NCBI GenBank assembly: GCA_022360315.1
Contig: JAKSDA010000224.1
Span: forward strand, 1-39,108
Direction: 5' to 3'
Origin: Pseudomonadota bacterium
GTDB taxonomy: Bacteria; Myxococcota_A; Polyangia; Haliangiales; Haliangiaceae
DNA: 39,108 nucleotides
Shown: positions 27,501 through 34,839 of the stretch, one piece after another
Layout of the letters: every line of letters begins with the position of its first letter
How positions within the stretch are numbered: position 1 is the stretch's first letter
Notes under the pieces: generated by a model
What the model was told of the DNA's origin: nothing
What the model saw: the letters and a program-made list of their open reading frames with translations, nothing else
Database searches by the model: none
Translations under genes and position numbers: made by a program

Positions 27501-29250
27501 CGAGGCTGCTGGCAAATCCGGCGCCAACATACTCACTCACTTGCTCGGCCAGACCATCGAAGAGGTGACCGAGAAGATCGCGGTGTATCGCAAGGCCCGG
27601 CAGGATGCCGGCCATCCCGGACGCGGTGAAGCCACGCTCATGTTGCATACATTCATCGGCCCCGACGAGGACGAGGTCCGCGAAACCGTGCGCCAGCCGA
27701 TGAAGGACTACCTGCGCAGCGCACTCAATCTGGTCAAGGCCGCGTCGTGGACGTTTCCGACCTTCCAGAAAGAGGCCGATGCCACCGGTAAAACACCACA
27801 ACAGATCTTCGAAGAGAGAGACCTGTCCGACGAGGAAATGGAGGCCCTGCTCGACCACTCGTTTACACGCTACTACAAGACCAGTGGTCTCTTCGGCACG
27901 CCAGATTCCTGTCTGGACATCATCGACCGGGTCAAGGGCTGCGATGTCGACGATGTGGCGTGCTTGCTCGATTATGGCGTTCCGTCCGAAATGGTTCTCA
28001 GCCATCTGAAATATCTCAATATGGTACGCGAGCGGTCCAATCAGACCGTGTCGGCGGGTGCGGACTATTCGCTGCCGGCGCAGATCCGGCGCCACGGGGT
28101 CACCCACTTCCAGTGCACGCCGTCGCAGATGAGTATGATCCTGGCCGACGAAGAGGCCAAGAAGGCACTTGGCACCGTGCGGACGATCATGATCGGCGGC
28201 GAGGCATTTCCGCCGGTATTGGCCAAGCAGCTGGGCGCGATCGCCACGGGCAATATCATCAACATGTACGGTCCCACCGAGACGACCATCTGGTCGAGTA
28301 CCCAGCCGGTCAAGGGCGACGAGGATCGGGTTGATATTGGCCGTCCAATTGCCAATACATCCATTTACATTCTCGACCGCGCCCGCCATCCGGTACCGGT
28401 CGGCATTCCGGGTGAGCTGTATATCGGCGGTGCTGGTGTGGTTCGCGGGTATTACGAGCGGCCCGAACTGACCGCGGAGCGGTTTGTCGACAACCCGTTC
28501 GTGTCGGGTCAGCGCATCTATCGCACTGGCGACCTGGCGCGATATGCCGAGGACGGCACCATCGAGTTTCTCGGCCGGGTCGATTTCCAGGTCAAGATCC
28601 GCGGCTATCGCATCGAGCTCGGCGAGATCGAGTCTCAGCTCCACGCCTGCGACCCGGTGCGAGAAGTCGTGGTTATCGCCCGCGAGGATGTTCCGGGCGA
28701 CAAGCGGCTGGTCGCCTACATGATTGCCAAAGATGGTCAGACCATCTCTATTGGCGACATTCGCTCGCGCCTGCGGGACGCCTTGCCCGCCTACATGGTG
28801 CCGTCCAACTTTGTAGTACTCGATGCATTTCCGCTCACCCCCAACGGCAAGATCGACCGCAAGTCCCTGGTTGCGCCCGAGCAGGTCGAGGTAGCCCCGG
28901 AGACTGTATACGTCGCGCCCGAGGGCGCGCTAGAGCAGAACATCGCCACGGTCTGGACCGAGGTGCTCAACGTCAAAAAAGTCGGCATGGACGACAATTT
29001 CTTCGACCTAGGCGGTCACTCGCTGCTGATGGTCCAGGCCCACCGGCGGATGCAAGAGTTGACCTCGGTGCAACTATCTCTCACCGATTTATTCCGTTTT
29101 CCCACGATTCGTACCCTCGTCGGTTTTCTCAGCGACGAGGGAGACTCGGCAGAAGCGACGCGGGCCAAAAGCCAGGAACGCGCCGAAACCCGTAAAGCGT
29201 CCATGGCTCGGCGCAAACGAATGCGACAGCGGCGACGACCAGAAAAATGA
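24523..29250 (+). CDS. NRPS: formyltransferase - half C - A(luciferase-like monooxygenase) - PCP
   Basis: A 1575-residue initiation-type NRPS. Formyltransferase domain (about 8-310) has the catalytic set of the 10-formyl-THF family: N101 and H103 in VNFHDGPLPRY and D139 in DQVDEGDI. Residues about 320-560 resemble only the C-terminal half of a condensation domain; no HHxxxDG is present. The A domain starts near 575 (A3 TSGSTGKPKG; A4 D772 in SFDISVLE) and is split after A4 by a luciferase-like monooxygenase domain (about 806-1165, from VTFSLMYFASDEG to SHLKYLNMVRERS) of the MupA/Atu3671 type, as in MtaG/MelG of myxobacteria. It resumes with YSLPAQI and ends at K1443 (A10). Hand-aligned code residues D-I-L-Q-M-G-M-I-W-K resemble the glycine code. 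The PCP has S1500 in LGGHSL. A basic tail follows. The stop overlaps the PKS start (ATGA). Confidence 0.93.
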   Translation: MSNTSQPPVKPFRCVIMGSESLLIHCAEGILEQGHEICGVVSSDRQIRAWATERNLPLFAPRRAELADALRATTFDYFFSIANLAIVPDEVLAMPSQFAVNFHDGPLPRYSGMYATAWALINGETEHGITFHVMTDQVDEGDILKQKLFPVSDGETSFTLNTKCYENAIEVFAELVGELGSGTVKRRPQDLEQRTYFGRFKRPEAAGVIDWSRSAADIAALVRALEFGPIENPLSLGKLIVGDDIIALTAVDVVDGETDAAPGTITRVDGDIVGVATGSGEIVLRGLRTLDGAELSIADLVARHGIEQGVSLTRLDKGTAQALSEANATICKHEKFWVRRLGRLEPIDIPFADRTASSASDGFSSRIMPIESIEAGGESGARADAAVAAVAVYLARIADKSRFAVGFRDTALDSAISGLDRFFATHVPLEFEFDLAENFARAGETVSAELANVRKRMTYARDAIARYPGLRQPELPVVVAQVESLDGYQPPAGAELAVAIAADGSECRWFYKDSVYSERSIASMQAQLATLVEGARRDASQNLAALPLLAEADLKTILIDWNATETPYPTDACIHQLFEDQAERRPGAPALSYLDNELSYRELNSRANQLAHYLVELGVGPDVLVGVCIERSIDMMVAILGILKAGGAYVPMDPSYPTERLALMLEDSQVKVLLTQQSLRSSLPETTASMVYIDMEWDDIAERSTDNPDGDVEPSNLAYTIYTSGSTGKPKGVMVEHRNVVNFFVGMDERLGHSPDRDEPGVWLAVTSLSFDISVLELFWTLARGFKVVLHSDSADDAAIAKRRFRHADKQVTFSLMYFASDEGASETSADKYKLLIEGAKFGDKNGFSAVWTPERHFHAFGGLYPNPSVASAAIAMITDRIRIRAGSCVLPLHPPIRVAEEWALVDNLSNGRVDISFAAGWQPNDFVLRPGNFPDRKNIMLRDIEVVRALWRGESITLESPTGKEIQVRTLPRPIQPELPYWLTAAGNPATFEAAGKSGANILTHLLGQTIEEVTEKIAVYRKARQDAGHPGRGEATLMLHTFIGPDEDEVRETVRQPMKDYLRSALNLVKAASWTFPTFQKEADATGKTPQQIFEERDLSDEEMEALLDHSFTRYYKTSGLFGTPDSCLDIIDRVKGCDVDDVACLLDYGVPSEMVLSHLKYLNMVRERSNQTVSAGADYSLPAQIRRHGVTHFQCTPSQMSMILADEEAKKALGTVRTIMIGGEAFPPVLAKQLGAIATGNIINMYGPTETTIWSSTQPVKGDEDRVDIGRPIANTSIYILDRARHPVPVGIPGELYIGGAGVVRGYYERPELTAERFVDNPFVSGQRIYRTGDLARYAEDGTIEFLGRVDFQVKIRGYRIELGEIESQLHACDPVREVVVIAREDVPGDKRLVAYMIAKDGQTISIGDIRSRLRDALPAYMVPSNFVVLDAFPLTPNGKIDRKSLVAPEQVEVAPETVYVAPEGALEQNIATVWTEVLNVKKVGMDDNFFDLGGHSLLMVQAHRRMQELTSVQLSLTDLFRFPTIRTLVGFLSDEGDSAEATRAKSQERAETRKASMARRKRMRQRRRPEK

Positions 29251-32200
29251 GCGAAGAAAAACTCGATATCGAAGAGGGATCGCACATCGCCATCATCGGA
29301 ATGGCGGGGCGCTTTCCCGGTGCCAGCGATGTAACGAGCTATTGGAAAAACCTGCGCGACGGGGTTGAAGCACTGACCGCGCTCAGCGACCAGGATCTCG
29401 AGGCAGCTGGAGTCGATCGGGTGACCATCGACAATCCCAGCTACGTCAAGATCGCCGGTGTGCTGGACGAGATGGAGCAGTTCGACGCCGGATTCTTCGG
29501 GTTCAGCCCGCGCGACGCGGCGATCATGGATCCGCAGCACCGACATTTTCTCGAGTGCAGCTGGGAGGCGTTCGAGGATGCGGCCATCGACCCGGATCGG
29601 TTTGAGGGAACCATTGGCGTGTTCGCCGGCTCCGGGCACAACGCCTACATGCCGTACAACTTGCTCACCAATCCCTCTCTGGTCGAGTCGGTCGGGTTTT
29701 TTCTCCTCCGCCACACCGGCAACGACAAGGACTTCATGACCACGCGGGTGTCGTACCTGCTCAAATTGACCGGTCCGAGCATCAATATTCAGACCGCGTG
29801 CTCGACCTCTTTGGTGGCCACTCACGTGGCCTGCCAGAGCCTTTTGAACGGCGAATGCGACATGGCCCTGGCCGGCGGGGTGACCATCGAAATGCCGCAC
29901 CGGCGCGGCTACATGTATGAAGAAGGCGAAATTCTGTCGCCAGACGGTCACTGCCGCGCATTCGATTCCCAGTCCAAGGGTACGGTATTTGGCAGTGGCA
30001 CCGGCGTGGTGGTGTTGCGCCGGCTGGAGGACGCCGTCGCAGACGGCGACTATATTCGCGCGGTCATTCGCGGCTCGGCGGTCAACAACGACGGTGCGAT
30101 GAAGGTCGGATACCTCGCCCCCAGTGTCGAGGGGCAGTCTGCTGCGATCAGCGAAGCCCTTGCTCTGGCCGATATCGACCCGCGGACGATTACGTACGTC
30201 GAGACCCACGGCACTGGCACCCCGGTCGGCGACCCCATCGAGATCGCGGCCATGACCCAGGCCTTTGGCGACACCGACGACAAGCAGTTTTGCGGCATCG
30301 GATCGGTCAAGACCAATATCGGCCATCTGGACACAGCAGCCGGAGTGGCCAGCCTGATCAAAGCTGTCTGCGCTCTCGAACACGGCCAGCTGCCACCCAG
30401 TTTGCACTTCGACAAGCCCAACCCGGTCATCGACTTTGCCAACAGTCCGTTTTACGTCAACGCCACCCTGTCCGAGTGGAAAACCGACGGTACTCCGCGC
30501 CGGGCCGGGGTCAACTCGCTCGGCGTGGGCGGGACCAATGCGTTTGTCGTGGTCGAAGAAGCGCCCGAGCCGGCGGCCGACGCATCGGGGGACTCGCGGC
30601 CGTGGCAGCTGATTCTGCACTCGGCGCGCAGTTCCGACGCAGTCGACGCCGCGACTGGAAAACTGTCCGATTACCTGGCCGATAACCCCGATGCCGAGCT
30701 GGCCGATGTGGCCTACACCCTGCAAGTCGGCCGCCGTGCCTTCCCCCACCGGCGCATGCTGGTGGCCAGAGACGCGGCCGATGCCAGAGAGGCCCTGGCC
30801 AGTCGCGACCCGCAGCGCCTATTCACCCAGGCCGCGGCCGAGGATCGCAGCGTGGCTTTTTTGTTTCCCGGCGGCGGAGCCCAGTATCCCAACATGGGCC
30901 GAGAAATCTACCAGACCGAGGCCACCTATCGAGCCGAGGTCGACCGCTGCCTGGAGCTGCTGTCGTCCAGGGTCGACTACGATCTGAAAGCGCTGCTCTT
31001 TCCCGAGCCGGACCGGGTTGAAGAGGCCGCGGCCGAGCTGCAAAAGGGCTCGCGTGCCCTGCCCGCCCTGTTCATCACCGAATACGCTCTGGCCAGACTG
31101 TTCATGTCCTGGGGTGTGCAGCCGGCCGCCATGCTCGGCCACAGCATGGGCGAATATGTGGCGGCGTGTCTGGCCGGCGTGTTTACAGCGGACGAGGGTC
31201 TGGCTCTGGTAGTCAAACGGGGCCAGCTCTTCGAGACCATCGAGGCCGGCACCATGTTGAGCGTGCCGCTCGGGCCCGACGAGCTCAAACCGTATCTGGC
31301 CGACAAGCTCGATATCGCCGCGGTCAACGGCCCGACTCTGAGCGTGGCCTCGGGCCCGGTCGAAGCCATCGACCAGCTCGCAAAGACCCTGGAAGAACGC
31401 GAGATCGACGCCCGGCGGGTCAGGATCGAAGTCGCTGCTCACTCGCGCATGCTCGACCCGATTTTGGCCGAGTTTCGCAAGTTTACTGGGACCATCGACT
31501 TCCAGCCGCCGTCGTTGCCGTTTTTGTCCAACGTCTCGGGAACCTGGATCACCGAGAGCCAGGCCACCGATCCCCAGTACTGGGTCGATCACCTGCGCAG
31601 CACGGTCCAGTTTGCCGACAATCTTCAAGCGCTTCTGGAAGACAGCAATCGCGTCATTCTCGAAGTTGCGCCGGGTCGGACGTTGAGTACGCTGGCCAAG
31701 GCCCACCCCGCAGCCGGTCTCGGCCGGCCGGTGTTCAACTCGCTGCGCCATCCCAAAGAAGACGTCTCGGACATGGCATTCCTGCTCAACGTGGTCGGGC
31801 GCCTGTGGCTGACCGGGGTCGATATCGACTGGAAGGGCTACCATGCCGACGAGAAGCGTCGGCGCATTCCGCTGCCCACCTATCCGTTCGAGCACCAGCG
31901 CTACTGGATCGAACCCGGCAAATCCCAGGTCGCGCCCGGTTCGGCGAGCATGAAGAAAAAGTCCGACCTGGCCGACTGGTTTTATCAGCAGTCGTGGCAG
32001 CGATCGCTCTTGCCCGAGACTCCGGCTTCTGGCCGGGCAAAGAGCACGCCCGAACGCTGGCTCATCTTTGCCGACGACGCCGGATTTGGCGAAAAACTGG
32101 GCAGCAAGATACCCACCGCCGGAGCCGACGTCATCACCGTGACGATCGGGCGAGAATTTGCCCGCAGCGGTGAAAATGCCTATAGCGTGCGCCCCGGTGC

Positions 32201-34799
32201 TGCCGGTGATTACGACGCTTTGATCAGCGACCTGGTCGACCGCGACAGGGTGCCCGACACGATCGTCCATCTGTGGTGTGCTCCCGGCGGTGATTCTGGC
32301 GCCGGTGCTGATGCCAGTCGTGGTGGCGACGAAAAACTGGCCTATAAAGAATCTCAGGAGCGGGGATTTTACAGCCTGCTTTTTCTCCTGCAGGCGCTGG
32401 CCAAAGAAGAACACGGGCCCATCGAGCTCGGCGTGGTGACCAGCGGCATGCAGCAAGTCGCCGGCGAGCAGTTGAATTTTCCCGAACGCGCGACCATCCT
32501 GGGGCCGGTCAAAGTCGCCATGCAGGAGTTCCCCAACCTCACTTGCCGGAGTATTGATATCGCGTTTCCGGTCCGGGGAGCGTGGCAAGAGGCCTTTGTC
32601 CTCGAGCAGGTCGCCCACGAGATGGCGACTCCTTCGCACGACCACGTCATCGCCTACCGCGGCACCGATCGGTTCGTGCAGACCTTCGAGGCCACCCAGT
32701 TGCCCAAGGCCAGCCACGCCAGCGAGCGACTGCGCGATGGCGGGGTCTATTTGATCACCGGTGGCACGGGTGGAATCGGTCTGGTGCTGGCCGAGCATCT
32801 GGCCAAAACCCGCAAGGCCAAGCTGGTCCTGGTCAGTCGTTCCGGACTGGGCGACGATGAGCGAAAAGCCGAAAAAATCCGCCAGCTCGAGGCAGCTGGA
32901 GCCGAGGTTGTGGTCGCCGCTGCCGACGTGACCAATCTCGAGCAAATGCACGATGTGGTCAAGCGGGCTCGCGACCGCTTTGGGGCCATTCAGGGTGTCT
33001 TTCACACCGCGGGTGTGCTCGACGACGGCGTCATTCAGCTCAAGGATGCGGAGGCTGCCGAGCGGGTATTGGCGCCCAAAGTTCGCGGCACCCTGGTACT
33101 CGACCGCGTTGTCGCCGACGACCGGCTCGATTTCATGGTGCTCTTCTCGTCGGTCAGCTCGTTTACCGGACTGGCCGGCCAGGTCGATTACTCGGCTGCC
33201 AACGGGTTTATCGACGCCTTTGCCCGGGCCAGAACCCAGCGCGACGGCACCTTTGCCATCGCGGTCAACTGGAATGCCTGGCAGGAAGTCGGTATGGCCG
33301 CCGAGATGGCGCGCGAACTCGGCATCGGCCCGCGTCCTACCCTGCCCGAGGGGACCGAGGTGCCCCATCCGCTGCTCGATCGGCGGCTGGGCGAGCGGCC
33401 CATCTACGCCTCGCTACTCACTCCGGCCGATCGCTGGATCCTGGACGAGCACCGCATCAAGGGCGGCTCGGCACTGATTCCGGGGACCGGTTTTGTCGAG
33501 CTGGCCCGGGCGGCGTTTGTCGAAACCGAGGCGGTTCACGCCCATCGTGCCATCGAGATTCGCGATCTCTTTTTTCTCGCCCCGTTTGCGGTTGCCGATG
33601 GCGATACCCGGCAACTGCGGGTAACTCTCGAGCCGGCCGAATCGGGCTACGAGGTGGAGATCGCCGATCCAGACGGCGAGGTCAGCGCGCGCGGTGTCGT
33701 GCGCCATGTCGATAAAAAACCGCCAGACAAGCTCGTTCTTGCCGAGATCGCTGCCCGTTGTACCGCGCGGCAGGATGTATACGACTCGGCAGCCGACGAG
33801 AATCTCGACTTTGGTCCGCGCTGGAACAACCGCACAAAAATTCAATACGGCGACGGCGAGGCACTGGTCACTCTCGCCTTGCCCGGCCAGTTTGCCGCCG
33901 ACTGCGAGCATTACCAACTCCATCCCGCGCTGATGGATTTTGCCACTGCCGGCGCCCAGCGATTGATTCGCGATTACGATCCGCAGCGGGATTTCTACGT
34001 TCCCATGTCATATGGCACTCTGACCATGTATCGGGGCTTGACTCCCGAGGTGTGCAGTCGGGTTCGCTATCGCGACAGCGCAGACAAAGAGACGGCTGTT
34101 TTCGACATCACCATCACCGACCCCGGTGGCGAGGTATTGGTGGAGATCGACGAGTTTGTCATGAGATATGTGCCGGACCGGGCGGCGATGACTGCTGCGG
34201 TCGCGGCCACTGTAGAGCAGCGAAAGGTCGCGGCTCCGACTGCCACTGGCAACAAGATTCTCGAACTCGGCCTGGCCGAGGGAATCCTGCCCGCCGAGGG
34301 CATGGACGCGATCGAGCGCATTCTGGCCGCGCCGCAGACCACCCAGCTCATCGTCTCTTCACAAGATCTCAATGCACTCATGGCATCGACCCAGCCGGCC
34401 GAGGCAGCCGAAGGCGATGATGCGGCCGGCAAGGCCGGCGAAGCAGCGGGCACCAGGGTGTCCCGACCGCCGCTGGCCAACCCGTATGTGGCGCCCGAGA
34501 GCGAGCTCGAGACTCAGATCGCCCAGGTATGGGAAGAGCTTCTCGGCGTCGACGGCGTCGGAATTCACGACGACTTCTTCGACCTCGGGGGACATTCACT
34601 TTTGCTCACCCAGCTGGCCTCGCGGGTTCGCAAGCGGGTCAAAGTCGACATTTCGCTGCGACGCCTGTTCGAAAAGCGCACTGTGGCCGGCATTGCGGGA
34701 GAGATTCAAAGCGCCCGCGAGAGCGGCTCGGAGAAGAAAGCTCCGACACTGAAGCGGGTCTCTCGCGACGCATACCGGGTCAAACGCCCCAAGCAATGA
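29247..34799 (+). CDS. Type I PKS: KS-AT-KR-DH-carrier
   Basis: An 1850-residue single-module PKS. KS: C185 in TACSTS, H321 in VETHGTG, H360 in NIGHLD, all active-site residues. AT: S633 in GHSMGEY, H732 in AAHSRMLDP; the GEY form favours malonyl-CoA. After a non-catalytic KR half (about 945-1165), KR has the NADPH site LITGGTGGIG (1169-1178), the LDD motif (1258-1260; B-type KR) and catalytic S1302 and Y1315. DH follows KR, which is the reverse of the usual order: H1402 in DEHRIKGGSALIPG and D1564 in LHPALMDF. The carrier S1784 is in LGGHSL, a PCP-like rather than ACP-like form. There is no enoylreductase. Acidic N-terminus (MSEEKLDIEEG) and basic C-terminus. It would extend the upstream glycyl unit by two carbons and leave an alpha,beta double bond. 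Confidence 0.94.
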   Translation: MSEEKLDIEEGSHIAIIGMAGRFPGASDVTSYWKNLRDGVEALTALSDQDLEAAGVDRVTIDNPSYVKIAGVLDEMEQFDAGFFGFSPRDAAIMDPQHRHFLECSWEAFEDAAIDPDRFEGTIGVFAGSGHNAYMPYNLLTNPSLVESVGFFLLRHTGNDKDFMTTRVSYLLKLTGPSINIQTACSTSLVATHVACQSLLNGECDMALAGGVTIEMPHRRGYMYEEGEILSPDGHCRAFDSQSKGTVFGSGTGVVVLRRLEDAVADGDYIRAVIRGSAVNNDGAMKVGYLAPSVEGQSAAISEALALADIDPRTITYVETHGTGTPVGDPIEIAAMTQAFGDTDDKQFCGIGSVKTNIGHLDTAAGVASLIKAVCALEHGQLPPSLHFDKPNPVIDFANSPFYVNATLSEWKTDGTPRRAGVNSLGVGGTNAFVVVEEAPEPAADASGDSRPWQLILHSARSSDAVDAATGKLSDYLADNPDAELADVAYTLQVGRRAFPHRRMLVARDAADAREALASRDPQRLFTQAAAEDRSVAFLFPGGGAQYPNMGREIYQTEATYRAEVDRCLELLSSRVDYDLKALLFPEPDRVEEAAAELQKGSRALPALFITEYALARLFMSWGVQPAAMLGHSMGEYVAACLAGVFTADEGLALVVKRGQLFETIEAGTMLSVPLGPDELKPYLADKLDIAAVNGPTLSVASGPVEAIDQLAKTLEEREIDARRVRIEVAAHSRMLDPILAEFRKFTGTIDFQPPSLPFLSNVSGTWITESQATDPQYWVDHLRSTVQFADNLQALLEDSNRVILEVAPGRTLSTLAKAHPAAGLGRPVFNSLRHPKEDVSDMAFLLNVVGRLWLTGVDIDWKGYHADEKRRRIPLPTYPFEHQRYWIEPGKSQVAPGSASMKKKSDLADWFYQQSWQRSLLPETPASGRAKSTPERWLIFADDAGFGEKLGSKIPTAGADVITVTIGREFARSGENAYSVRPGAAGDYDALISDLVDRDRVPDTIVHLWCAPGGDSGAGADASRGGDEKLAYKESQERGFYSLLFLLQALAKEEHGPIELGVVTSGMQQVAGEQLNFPERATILGPVKVAMQEFPNLTCRSIDIAFPVRGAWQEAFVLEQVAHEMATPSHDHVIAYRGTDRFVQTFEATQLPKASHASERLRDGGVYLITGGTGGIGLVLAEHLAKTRKAKLVLVSRSGLGDDERKAEKIRQLEAAGAEVVVAAADVTNLEQMHDVVKRARDRFGAIQGVFHTAGVLDDGVIQLKDAEAAERVLAPKVRGTLVLDRVVADDRLDFMVLFSSVSSFTGLAGQVDYSAANGFIDAFARARTQRDGTFAIAVNWNAWQEVGMAAEMARELGIGPRPTLPEGTEVPHPLLDRRLGERPIYASLLTPADRWILDEHRIKGGSALIPGTGFVELARAAFVETEAVHAHRAIEIRDLFFLAPFAVADGDTRQLRVTLEPAESGYEVEIADPDGEVSARGVVRHVDKKPPDKLVLAEIAARCTARQDVYDSAADENLDFGPRWNNRTKIQYGDGEALVTLALPGQFAADCEHYQLHPALMDFATAGAQRLIRDYDPQRDFYVPMSYGTLTMYRGLTPEVCSRVRYRDSADKETAVFDITITDPGGEVLVEIDEFVMRYVPDRAAMTAAVAATVEQRKVAAPTATGNKILELGLAEGILPAEGMDAIERILAAPQTTQLIVSSQDLNALMASTQPAEAAEGDDAAGKAGEAAGTRVSRPPLANPYVAPESELETQIAQVWEELLGVDGVGIHDDFFDLGGHSLLLTQLASRVRKRVKVDISLRRLFEKRTVAGIAGEIQSARESGSEKKAPTLKRVSRDAYRVKRPKQ

Positions 34800-34800
34800 C

Positions 34801-34839
34801 CGAGGAACCAACGACCGAGGAACGATCGAGGAAACGACA
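34801..34839 (+). promoter_or_regulatory. Triple CGAGGAA repeat with ribosome binding site
   Basis: CGAGGAA occurs three times (34801-34807, 34816-34822, 34827-34833) between the PKS stop and the next ATG. The last copy is at the ideal distance (7 nt from AGGA to ATG at 34840) to act as Shine-Dalgarno sequence; the others may be additional ribosome docking sites or by-products of duplication. Confidence 0.5.

Noticed and set aside
26827..28644. Minus-strand frame of 605 residues inside the first NRPS gene
   Set aside because: Shadow frame of a certain NRPS gene, produced by high third-position GC.
30819..33368. Minus-strand frame of 849 residues inside the PKS gene
   Set aside because: Shadow of the KS-AT-KR coding sequence; the plus-strand product has all catalytic motifs.
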